From Rostratula benghalensis (taxonomy: Eukaryota > Chordata > Aves > Charadriiformes > Rostratulidae), in contig VXAI01000137.1 of NCBI GenBank assembly GCA_013399305.1, forward strand, positions 703,592-767,591: DNA of 64,000 nucleotides. The letters are read 5' to 3'. Under the pieces are notes generated by a model. It was not told the DNA's origin, searched no databases, and saw only the letters and a list, made by a program, of their open reading frames with translations. Below, in pieces: positions 25,336 to 34,932 of the stretch. How positions within the stretch are numbered: position 1 is the first letter of the stretch; every line of letters begins with the position of its first letter. Position numbers and translations under genes: made by a program.

Positions 25336-25737
25336 ACAGAATCATAGAATGGTTTGGGTTGGAAGGGACCTGAAAGTTCATCGAGTTCCAAGCCCCCTGC
25401 CATGGGCAGGGACACCTCCCACCAGACCAGGTTGCTCCAAGCCCCATCCAACCTGGCCTTGAACACCTCCAGGGATGGGGCAGCCACAGCTTCTCTGGGC
25501 AACCTGGGCCAGGGTCTCACCACCTTCACAGGAAATAATTTCCTCTTGATATATAATCAAAATCTCCCCTGTTTCAGTTTAAAGCTATTCCCCCTCATCC
25601 TATCTGTACACTCCCTGCTAAAGAGTCCCTCCCCCTATCTCCTCTACCTCCTTTAGGGACTGGAGGACCATTATAAAGTTTCTCTGGAGCCTTCTCTTCT
25701 CCAGACAACAACCCCAACTCTCTCAGACTGCCTGTCC
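25336..25737 (-). mobile_element. CR1 LINE 3' fragment, about 400 bp
   Basis: A well preserved start (AGAATCATAGAATGGTTTGG, GTTGGAAGGGACCTGAAAG), CACCTCCCACCAGACCAGG, then an A-rich decayed stretch (AATTTCCTCTTGATATATAA) and an end near CCAACTCTCTCAGACTGCC. It is inverted relative to the copy at 27.2 kb. Confidence 0.95.
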
Positions 25738-26431
25738 AACCAGAATTAGACAGAGCCTACATAAGGATGAAATAGGGCAGCACAGCCAAAATCTAGAAGT
25801 GGCAGCCAACACAACAGAGCCTGGAACTGGTCACTTCTGCACCCAGCAAGGTCCCTGTATTACTCCTTTATAAAGGGTTGCCTCTCCCTGTAGGGATGCT
25901 GTTGTTCTCCTGCCCTAAATATCAAAATGTCCATCCTGATGGCAGCTGGGGTGCTAAACACAACCCAGAGAGACTGTACTGGGCAGAAAACTTGCATGGT
26001 CACCACAGGCACATGAATCAGTGCTTGTGGATCTCTGCCCTGGAGTTGGTGCTGGGAAAGGCAGGGGTAGTGAGGGCTTGTTCAGCTACAGAAGGGTTTA
26101 TCCCTGCTCTGGGGGCAACGAGCATCCCCTATCTCTGCCCCCCTACAAGTGAATTGGAAAAGACATAAGAAGGATGACAGCTTTTGGTATGAATAGAGAC
26201 AGAAGAAATTTTCTGGGGCTTGGAGGGGTGGTCAGATACTGGGTGCCATCTTTGGACACTGCCATATCTGACACGGGAGGAACCTACAATTCATCTCAGG
26301 CTTGGAGAAAACTTTGCTCTGCTCTCATTGCTCTCTGCAGCCCCCAGTTTAGGCTGGTGACATTGCTTCGACCTTGTGACCAGTCACCAAGTGCCTTTGT
26401 GCCAGCTATTAGCTTTTCGGCCTGTTCCTCA
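25738..26431. other. Unique intronic sequence, no gene seen
   Basis: No repeat family or exon recognised. Confidence 0.4.
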
Positions 26432-26487
26432 CCCCCCCTCCCCACCCCTGGCTCCCACCCTGGCCCCTCACCCTCCCCTGGAGACCC
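26432..26487 (-). repeat. G-tract cluster on the minus strand
   Basis: On the minus strand, tracts of 3 to 7 G lie close together (G3-T-G3, then G4-T-G4-A-G7, with further G3-G4 tracts 5'). This fits a quadruplex-forming motif and borders the CpG-rich segment that follows. Confidence 0.75.
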
Positions 26488-26499
26488 ATCCAGCAACTG

Positions 26500-26915
26500 A
26501 GCGAGCGCCACGTTTTCAATTTACACCAACTAAATGATTCATCGCCGCCTAAAGAGCCCTGAGCAGAGCCCAGGAGGGGAGCTGAGCCTTAGAAGGGAAA
26601 GGGAGGGGGGAAAAAGATCGGGGCTAAAGATACAGAGATGAAAAGCTCCGGTGACCTGTTCTATATTGGCTCTCCTCTTCTCGGGGGCAGAAGCCAATCA
26701 ATCTCCCCCCTCCTTCCCCGCTCCTTTCTTCTGCAGCCGTCTGTGGGTCTGTCTGTCTCTTTCTCTCTCAGCAGACTCGAGTTTCTCGGTGTCAGGTTAG
26801 GACAGCGGAGCCGTGGAAATCGATTCCCAAGCCCTGGCACACCGCCTCTTCGTGCAGACAGCCCAGCTCTGCCGTGAGACGATGGATGGGGAGCCGTCCC
26901 CAGGCGTCCCCTGAC
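26500..26915. promoter_or_regulatory. CpG-rich island-like segment with two CCAAT boxes
   Basis: I count about 21 CpGs in roughly 415 bp, against the sparse CpG of surrounding intron. ATTGG at 26665-26669 and CCAAT at 26694-26698 are CCAAT boxes in opposite orientation 29 bp apart; GC-box-like CCCCGCTCC follows. This is the composition of a promoter or enhancer, 2.8 kb downstream of the PSI exon. No transcript start can be proved from sequence alone, and the function is inferred. Confidence 0.45.
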
Positions 26916-27208
26916 CTCTCATATGACAGAAGCTGAGGATAGCTTGGAAATGGGGGGTCTGGGGAAAAGGGTCTGCACCAGCCCTTGAAGTGCAAATCCC
27001 AAAATACTAGAGATCCGCATGGGAGAGACACAAAGATAGAAGCTACACTCTATCTGGCAGTTTTCACCTCTCTGCCACTGTTCCCCTTGATGGTTTATAC
27101 TGGAGGAGAAAGGTAAGTGAAAGGCATGGCTTTGCCATTCTACCCCAGGTCTTTCACAGTCTGGCTGCCTCTCCCATCCCTTCCACTCACACATTAGCAT
27201 AACTTAAT

Positions 27209-27451
27209 TGAAACTGAAAGAGGGTAGATTAAGATTAGATCTCAGGAAGAAATTCTTTTCTGTGAGGGTGGTGAGGCACTGGAACAGGTTGCCCAGAGAA
27301 GCTGTGGCTGCCCCATCCCTGGTGGGGTTCAAGGCCAGGCTGGATGGGGCTTGGAGCAACTTGGTCTGGTGGGAGGTGCCCATGGTAGGGGGTTTGGAAC
27401 TGGATGATCTTTAATGTCCCTTCCAACTCTAACCATTCTGTGATTCTATGA
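27209..27451 (+). mobile_element. CR1 LINE 3' fragment, about 240 bp
   Basis: From AAACTGAAAGAGGGTAGATT through GGAACAGGTTGCCCAGAGAA and GGTCTGGTGGGAGGTGCCC to CATTCTGTGATTCTATGA. Little decayed compared with neighbours, hence relatively young. Confidence 0.95.
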
Positions 27452-29658
27452 AAATTATCAGGAACCTGAGACCCAGAGAGGAACACTTGAAGCTGCGCTG
27501 AAAACCCCTTTGAAAATAGTATCAGAAACCAGATTTCTTGACTGCAGTGGTAAGCAGGGGAAAGGAAGAGACTGGAGTGGGATTGGATAACATTTACTTT
27601 CAAAAACTGCTTCAAAAAAACTCCACAGGGAATTAATCTCGGTGACCCTGCTGCAAGGCACATAAATAAGAGGTGCCTTTTTTATCAGATAAGCAACAGA
27701 GGTTAAGTGACCAGAGGGAAGGGGACATGGGCATCCTGTCATCAACCAGGTCCAGGCTGCGAGGACAAACTTCCCCTTTAAGGACCAAATCTGGGGATTT
27801 CTTATCCTCATGGAGTCGATGCTGCCACCCCCACTCACCACCAGCCATCACATTTCTAATAATGAGCTGCTGGGCAATCTGCAGTTATCTCTGCCCCTTT
27901 TCTCTCCTTTGGGGGATTTATTGCTGGGTGTATTGATGGTTTGTAGCCACTGACCCTGGATGGCAGGAGATGAAATATTTAGCATTGCTGTGGTAAAATC
28001 AACAGCTAAATTCATGCTTTCCTACACAACTGGCTGTCCCTCCACTGACTGCAAAACACACAGTGCTCTGTAGGATGGATGCAGGGTAAGATGAGATGGC
28101 ATCACACTGCAGAGTTGTATATTAATTGGAAATATTGTCAGGTCAGCTGGGTAAAAGCTTCCTGGGTTCATGCCTACCATAGCAGAGCTCAGAATTGGTC
28201 TGCAAAGGATCCCTTGAACAATTCCAGAGCGTAAGTCATTTTTGGGATGGGCCACCTAGATCTGATCTGAAATTAAACAGGCTGTGGTGGCTCTGGATGA
28301 GGGCTACTCAAGCTAAAGCTCATCTATAGAAGGTTGGACTATGGTGCAGGTTTGTTCCTTTTTCTCCTGTTCCAGAAAGGAGAGGTAGCAAAGAGGGTCA
28401 CTTCAACTGGATCATTGTCTCCACCAGGAGAGTTTGCAATGCAACAGGAAGAATTCAGAGGTGAACTTGGCAGGAGAAGACAGACACACTGCAACAGCAG
28501 GGTCCATCAGAAAAACCCTCGATTGCTGCCAAGGACACTGTGAGACTTGGAGTGACAGCACCCTGCAGAGCCACGCTCAGCTGGAGATGTTTGGTTAGAC
28601 AGATCCAATGCACTTCCCAGCCACTATCTCTGCTGTGAGGTTCTTGGCATATGAGACCACCCTGCCACTCATCGCCAGGAGCTCAGCCAACCCAACACCT
28701 CCCTCTCCACAACTTTGGCAGAGGGCTCTCTGCAGGAGGAGATCACTGACAGTGACGGCTACAGAGAGGAAACTTGAAGATCAATAGCATCATTAAAAAG
28801 CCAACGGAAAACAAAGCCAGTGAAGTAATCTCCCAGTCCTGAGGACACCTGGATCCACTTATTTCTTGCAAGGCACTGGATAAGACAGTACTGTGGATAG
28901 AGAAATGGTGAACTGAGGTCCCTTCTTGACCTGTTATTCAGAAGTCCAAAGATGTACAGACAAATTTGCTCAACATCCTAACCAGATAAACCAAATGAGC
29001 AGTTTGGCTCATTTATGCTTGTTTGGCACAGCTGAGTTGACCCACAGAGGACAATCACTCACTCAACCATAGGGTCAACATTTTCCCACACTGACCATAC
29101 AAACCATAAGGTTCCCTTGAAATCTAACTTGGATTGGACCCCATTACGCTTACAGGAAAATGTTTCCTCTCTAAGGGCAATGGAGATCACAAGTCTGGAA
29201 AAGAAAAAATCAGGTCAGTGGTGGAAAATTTGAGGTGCTGAGACAAGTGTCTGAGCTGGGCTGCAGGTCAGAACCAAGCTCCCTTAACCAATGGAAGTAA
29301 GAAGGCAATTGTCACCCAGAGAAGAGCTGCTGTAGGGTTTGATTCAAAGAGCATCAGGGTGGACATATACTTTCCTGGTGCAGTCATCAGACTGTGGATC
29401 AGATGGTTGAGGAGATCTGACCAGTCTCCACCACTCTTCTCTTCCCTTGTCATCAAAAAAAATGCTTCTTGGTTAAATAAAGCCTCCCCCAACAAGTCCC
29501 AGAGATCTCACTGGAGCTTCCTGCGTGACTCATGGTCTCACCTGCCTCAGCCAAGGCCTCAGACAGCATTTTGCATCTCTATCGTGTGTTATGACAGATG
29601 TTGAGAGAAGATGTCAGGGGGAAAAGTGGGGCTAGGACAGTGGGAAACACCAGCAGGT
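27452..29658. other. Unique intron directly downstream of the PSI exon
   Basis: No repeat family or further exon recognised in the 2.2 kb after the donor. Confidence 0.45.
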
Positions 29659-29664
29659 ACTTAC
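29659..29664 (-). promoter_or_regulatory. Splice donor of the PSI exon
   Basis: The minus strand reads CACAACAC then GTAAGT, a perfect match to the U1 consensus on the intron side. The intron starts after the second base of a Thr codon. Confidence 0.88.
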
Positions 29665-29765
29665 GTGTTGTGAAGAACACACCATCCACAGTGAGGGTCG
29701 CCTGAGCCCAAGCACTCGCTGCAGGTCTCGTACTGGCTACACGACTCCACAGGCACCCGAGTGAG
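29665..29765 (-). CDS. PLXNA4: Internal exon of a class A plexin (PSI domain), probably plexin-A4
   Basis: Read on the minus strand from 29765 in frame 0, the 101 bp give 33 codons plus two bases (AC). The peptide begins LTRVPVESC and ends [11 protein letters not shown], with cysteines at residues 9, 15, 18, 26 and 29, the spacing of the plexin/semaphorin/integrin (PSI) domain that follows the Sema domain. There is no stop, and both ends sit at consensus splice sites. Plexin-As are single-pass receptors that, with neuropilins, bind class 3 semaphorins (and directly class 6) to steer axons. The split last codon AC-N is Thr whatever the third base, giving HN-T; from memory plexin-A4 has HNTC here, A2 HNMC and A1 HSIC, so A4 is favoured. 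The exon stands alone between introns of at least 29 kb on each side, as expected of the very long PLXNA4 gene. Plexin-A family is near certain; the paralogue is an inference. Confidence 0.85.
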
Positions 29766-29796
29766 CTGCAGAAGGAAAGGGGACAACCTGTCAGGC
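29766..29796 (-). promoter_or_regulatory. Splice acceptor and branch-point region of the PSI exon
   Basis: On the minus strand the exon is preceded by a pyrimidine run (TCCCCTTTCCTTCTGCAG) ending in CAG directly before CTCACTCGG. A branch-point-like GCCTGAC puts its A about 26 nt before the exon (complement of 29791). This decides the exon start and the frame. Confidence 0.85.
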
Positions 29797-30519
29797 TTTT
29801 CACAGGGCTCTACAATGCCCATAAGGACTTGATGAATGTGCCACCCTCCCTGTCCTCTTCCCCTGCTTTCTGTCCTCCCAAAGGCACATCCCTGTAGAGC
29901 TTGGCAGACCTAGGGCAGAGGGATGGGACTGCAGATCACTCCAGAGTTCAACCTGGTGCAGCCCCTGTCCAGATGAGCACCCAACTCAGTGCAAACCCTT
30001 TCAAGTTCAGCACCTGCCCTGTGGCCTTCTCCTCTTCCCCATGGCCTTTCACTCTTTCATTCCCAGATGACCTCACTTGCACAACTTCACAGGGAACCAG
30101 ATAATTCAAGCAGGCTATCTCCAGACTGCAGTGACCTTGAGGCAATTAAGCACTATATGATCTTCCACAACAAATTAAATTAAACTCAGTCAATCTCAAT
30201 GCTCTGGTTGTGGACCTTGTTGCATTCTGGCTTCCTGTAAGAACTGAGCTCTCATGATGTCTTTATCTCCCTCTCATGACCTCTCACACCACCACTGGTC
30301 CCAGGAGAGCATTATCTCCACGCCACATTGCCCATGCATCTTTCTAACCGTCACTTTTCCCACCCCTGGAGAGGTTGCCCCCAGGAGGAAAAGGACAAAA
30401 GCCACCAGCCACCGGCCTTGTTATTGAATGAACCTGCTATTGCCTTCACTTTGCAGCTCAGAAGGCATTAGAGGTGGACCTGAAACACCCATCTACTGTC
30501 AAAATACTGCATCTTATTA
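29797..30519. other. Unique intron directly upstream of the PSI exon
   Basis: Ordinary sequence between the acceptor and the CTTT microsatellite; no repeat family recognised. Confidence 0.4.
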
Positions 30520-30531
30520 TCTTTTCTTTCT

Positions 30532-30623
<92 letters not shown>

Positions 30624-30625
30624 TC
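30520..30625. repeat. (CTTT)n microsatellite, left side of a gap
   Basis: About 26 CTTT units, nearly perfect up to the gap. On the gene's sense strand it is a GAAA purine tract. Confidence 0.98.
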
Positions 30626-30780
30626 NNNNNNNNNNNNNNNNNNNNNNNNNNNNNNNNNNNNNNNNNNNNNNNNNNNNNNNNNNNNNNNNNNNNNNNNNNN
30701 NNNNNNNNNNNNNNNNNNNNNNNNNNNNNNNNNNNNNNNNNNNNNNNNNNNNNNNNNNNNNNNNNNNNNNNNNNNNNNNN
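30626..30780. other. Assembly gap (155 N) inside a tetranucleotide repeat
   Basis: CTTT repeats enter from the left and CCTT repeats leave on the right, so the junction between the two motifs lies in the gap and true length is unknown. Confidence 0.97.
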
Positions 30781-30874
30781 CCTTCCTTCCTTCCTTCCTT
30801 CCTTCCTTCCTTCCTTCCTTCCTTCCTTCCTTCCTTCCTTCCTTCCTTCCTTCCTTCCTTCCTTCCTTCCTTTT
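30781..30874. repeat. (CCTT)n microsatellite, right side of a gap
   Basis: About 23 perfect CCTT units ending in TTTTAATTAA. The sense strand of the gene carries GGAA/AAGG purine repeats. Confidence 0.98.
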
Positions 30875-32524
30875 AATTAAAGTCTTCAGGTCAGACATTT
30901 CAAAGACAGAAGGGCATACCTAGCCTGACATCCTGCTTCACAGACCCAAGACTTTTGATTGCTATTAAGTTTTGTAAGCACCTTCACTTCTTTGGAAGCC
31001 AAAGGTATAGTTTCAGCCCAATGACCTGATAGTCTCTTTTCCACTGAATACTCTGCAGAGAGCTTCTGTAATACACAGGCAATTGCCAGTGCCTTCACCC
31101 TAGCTCATGTCAGCAGGGAGAGTTTATTCCTTCAGATGATATAGTGCGGTATTATACTGATGAAACACCACTGAGAACTGCCAACGATAAACTGTGAAAC
31201 AGTTACTTGTGACAAATGACAAAGGAATACACCTGGATCCCAGGGATAATTTTTTACTTGGTGCAACATTCAGGAGAGTTTTAGCTGCAAAGTGATAGAT
31301 TAAGATTCATTCTGATTGCATCTGTAAATGTACCAAAAAGAGGTTTTTTATATATAAATATACATCAGGCAAAATTCCAGCTATTTATGAAGTTATTTTC
31401 TGTTTGTATTAGAAATTGTCTTCCTAATCCCTACACAGACACCCCACGTGGTAGTAGATAGTCTATGTGCAAAAGCTGAAAATCTGCATTTTTAGAGGCA
31501 GGTGACAGTAGCATTAGAAAACTTCAGATAGAAGAAATATAATGGGGTTTATTTGCTGTTGCACCGTTGCCTGTGCCAAGTCACCCAAAGAAACCAGTTG
31601 AGGATACTGAAAGCTTTTAATGAAAAATGGAGAATATAAAAGAAAAACCCAAAACACAAAAAAACCCCTTTCTCAAATTGAATTATTTTCCCTGAGTGTA
31701 AGAACACAATCAAACAGACCACAGAGCAATGAAAATGAGAAGATCAAAACACAGAGGGAATCATTCAAACTTCTGTAAGTATTAGGAAGTTTCAAAGTAA
31801 AATAGCTTGGCCATAAATTCAATTGGTCCATCTTCCTTAAGCTTCAGGACAAGAAGATATCAACCTTTCATCAAATATAAAATTTATGTGCTGAGATTTA
31901 ACCAATGGACTGATGTTGAACCTAAAAGTCTGTGTACCCAGTTTGCAAAAAGACATCAAGAGGTGGAGACCTTATAATATCTTATGTTGGACATTCCCAC
32001 TTGTTATTTCCACGTGAAAAAATATATTTTGAATTATTTTTCCTTGGTCACACCTAGCTTGTTCATGTCTGCATGGTGAAGAGGCAGATAATTCAGTTTT
32101 GAATTCTGCAAATCTGCCCTTCCTCAATCCAGATGTAATTAACTGTGTAATCTCCACCTTGTAATAAGAAATTTCAAAAAAAAGTTGGGATTAGCAATGT
32201 GGTTCCTACACAACCTACCTTCAGGTTAACATAGGTTGCAGCTCAATTTAAACTCATTAGCTGCAGATAGTTTTTCAGAACCTCCATTGCTGAGGTAGAT
32301 TATATCTGTCTTATCAAAGTGAGCTTTGTTTAAGAAGTTCAGATGAGAATATGCAATTTTCCAACATCCAGTGATGTTGTAATGTTCCAAGCCAAAATCC
32401 ACATGTGACTATGATATATGTACAAGAAAGAAGTCCTAGAGGACTGATATTTGTTATTTCTCTGCAAATTGCTAAAAAAAATAGTAGATTAAAAGTGTCT
32501 TTGTAGGTTTTGTTGTTAATATTT
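30875..32524. other. AT-rich unique intron
   Basis: No repeat family recognised except a short A/C tract at 31642-31668 (AAAAACCCAAAACAC, A7, C4). Confidence 0.45.
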
Positions 32525-32738
32525 GGAGAACAAGCCTTAAGAGGACCACCTGAAGGAACTCAGGTTGTTCAGTCTGGAGAAAAGGAGGCTGAGAAGAGAC
32601 CTCACTCTTTACAACTACCTGAAAGGACAGTGTAGCCAGGGAGAGGGACAGTGTCTTCTCCCATATAACAGGCTATAAGACAAGATGAAATTGCCTCAAG
32701 CTGCACCAGGGGATGTTTAGGTTGGATATTAGGAAATG
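32525..32738 (+). mobile_element. CR1 LINE partial copy, 3' part missing
   Basis: Runs from GGAGAACAAGCCTTAAGAGG through TCAGTCTGGAGAAAAGGAGG and AGCTGCACCAGGGGATGTTT to GGTTGGATATTAGGAA, where it stops and a second CR1 copy starts. It belongs to the subfamily of the 5.5-6.1 kb copy. Confidence 0.9.
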
Positions 32739-33165
32739 GGCAACAAAGCTAGTGATGGGTCTGGAGAGCAAGCCTTATGAGGAGAGGTTGAGCTGTGGTT
32801 GTTCAATCTGGAGAAGAGGAAGCTGAGAGGAGACCTTATTGCTCTCTACAACTACCTGAAAGAAGGTCGGTCTCTTCTCCCAAGTCACAGGTGATAAGGC
32901 AAGAGGAAATGGCCTCAAGTTGTGCCAGGGGTGTTTCAGACTGGATATCAAGAAAAAGTTTTACACTGAAAGGGTTATTAAGCATTGGGATGGGCTGCAC
33001 AGGGGAGTGGTTGAGGTATTTATAATACCTGAAGGTATTTAAAAGACATCATAGTGCTTAGTGATGTGGTTTAGTGATGGATTCTTGTTTTTTATCAGAG
33101 TTAGGTTGATGGTTGGAGTAGATGATCTCAAAGGTCCCTTCCAACCTAGACAATTCTATGATTCT
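32739..33165 (+). mobile_element. CR1 LINE 3' fragment abutting another CR1
   Basis: Begins GGGCAACAAAGCTAGTGATG, repeats the segment of the preceding copy (GGAGAGCAAGCCTTATGAGG lies 238 bp after its counterpart), then continues to a 3' end: AAAGGGTTATTAAGCATTGG, GGTATTTAAAAGACATC, GGTTGATGGTTGGAGTAGAT, ACAATTCTATGATTCTAC. Confidence 0.93.
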
Positions 33166-33979
33166 ACTGGGAATCCAGAAAGTCATCTTTGCACACATGC
33201 TTCCTTCTCAGTGTTTTTAGGGTACACAGTCTCAATAGGATATAGTTTGTATGTTGTGGAGGAGCACACCTTGCTTGTTTTCCCATCCCAGAGAGCATAG
33301 CTATGCAGTATGAGCTTTCACCAAGCTACATGCCACGAGTGTCACCATTCACATTGCTATGTGTTATTCCTGCAATAGGAGACCTTTTATGTGTTCACCT
33401 CAAGTACCTTTATTGTGAGATTAATTAAAATTGTACCACGCTGGTAAATGTCTTGGGCTGTAAGTGTCAGACCTTCTAATTAATAAAGAAAGAAACTACA
33501 AAAAACGAAGGAGCTGCGACTGAAAGGAAAGCCACCTAGGGGTCGTCAGCTGAAAAGAAAAAGAACATCAAGCAAATAAGGCACATCAGAGGTCTCATTT
33601 TCCTTTGGAACATAAGCTGTAATTAATTCAGCTCAGCTTTCCAAGTTGAAAGTTTTGAGAAGTGACCGTGCCCCCTGGGAGCAGTCAGCTTTTTATGCTG
33701 CCCCTAAAATATCTGAGAAAGAAAAGTCCACGCAAACCTCCCAATTACAGTGCCCTGCCATTATTCACATTGATGAAGGGACCAGACAGCGCTGAAGATG
33801 GAAATCTCCATTGTAAACCAGACTGTGACTACTCCTTCTACCCCTTCTCCATCCTTGGAAAGTCTAACAAACTTTTCAAGGTCATTTCCCAACATTGGTG
33901 AGGTTCTGATGTCCTCTCATCAGGGTGGAACTCGGAGTCTTTATTTTGCAGCAAATATAACCAGGGTTCCAGCAGACAG
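33166..33979. other. Unique intron with an AT-rich block
   Basis: 33415-33640 contains repeated ATTAATTAA-like cores (GAGATTAATTAAAATTG, CTAATTAATAAAG, TGTAATTAATTCAGC), typical of homeodomain-binding conserved elements, though conservation is untested. Confidence 0.35.
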
Positions 33980-34038
33980 AGGATTAGATGAAATTTCAAG
34001 GTCCCTTCAAATCCCTGATATTCTGTGATTCTGTGATT
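33980..34038 (+). mobile_element. Short CR1 3' end, about 60 bp
   Basis: GGATTAGATGAAATTTCAAG, GTCCCTTCAAATCCCTGATA and TTCTGTGATTCTGTGATT: the terminal part of the third subfamily type. Confidence 0.85.
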
Positions 34039-34420
34039 AACAAAAGCAAAGTGTCCTTCAATTGGGGTCACTATGAGCCAGGTTGGAGTCATTTATATTC
34101 CTGCAGTGGTCATGGCTTAACTGATATTTTGGCCTCGCTGTGCTAGAGCAATATATGAATGTAAGAAGAAGCTGCTGTTGTTTTAAAGGCTTATATCCCT
34201 TATGTGATGAAGCACGTATCCCCATTCTATCCATGAATTGTGAGGTTGCAAGTAAGATTTCCTCCAGCTGAAGTAGGTACTATCTAGGTAGTAAGTACTA
34301 TCAGCATCTTTGAAGATGTGGGCTTGAGCCATCTGAGCAAGTTCATGCAAGAAGTCCATGAAAGAGTTACTTATTGAACACTAAGTTATTAAGTACAACA
34401 TATTTAGACTTTGGGTTCAT

Positions 34421-34612
34421 TGAATCATAGAATCACAGAATCACAAAATACTTAGAGTTGGAAGGGACCTTCAAGACCATCCAGTTTCAACCCCCCTGCC
34501 ATGGGCAGGGACACCTCCCACCAGACCAGCTTGCTCAAAGCCCCATCCAGCCTGGCCTTGAACCCCTCCAGGGATGGGGGCGGCCACAGCTTCTCTAGGC
34601 AACCTGTTCCAA
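34421..34612 (-). mobile_element. CR1 LINE 3' fragment, about 190 bp
   Basis: Terminal repeats GAATCATAGAATCACAGAAT, then GTTGGAAGGGACCTTCAAG, CCATGGGCAGGGACACC, CAGGGATGGGGGCGGCC, ending at GGCAACCTGTTCC. It is followed by unrelated sequence. Confidence 0.95.
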
Positions 34613-34794
34613 TTGAAATATTGAAGAAATGCGGGTAAGGCTTCTGTGCATCCCACTCTACACACCTATGGATATCTAGGAGGTGCAGTGCTTCCAAGTC
34701 TCAGCTCATAGCAGACCAGAGGGACAGATTACCTCTAATCATATCCGAGGTAGGCAGCATTTCCAGAGCAGCCAGCCCGCCACTGGATTTCCAA

Positions 34795-34932
34795 GATGAT
34801 TCAAAACCTGTCTGGACGCCTTCCTGTGTGACCTGATCTGGGTGTTCCTGCTCTGGCAGGGGGATTGGACTGGATGATCTTTCAGGGTCCCTTCCAATCC
34901 CTGATAGTCTGTGATTCTGTAATTCTGTGACT
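34795..34932 (+). mobile_element. CR1 LINE 3' end, third subfamily type
   Basis: GATGATTCAAAACCTGTCTG, GACGCCTTCCTGTGTGACC, GGGATTGGACTGGATGATC and a repeat end GTGATTCTGTAATTCTGTGA. It points away from the minus-strand copy 180 bp to the left. Confidence 0.92.

Larger units (their letters stand above)
1..29658 (-). other. Downstream intron of the plexin-A gene (partial)
   Basis: In gene orientation this follows the PSI exon and runs off the left edge, at least 29.7 kb. The next exon should begin by completing the Thr codon and continue the PSI domain with a Cys; no such exon was recognised. Confidence 0.6.

Noticed and set aside
30428..30923. FLSFFLSF / RKEGRKEG repeat peptides
   Set aside because: Translation of CTTT/CCTT microsatellites and a gap.
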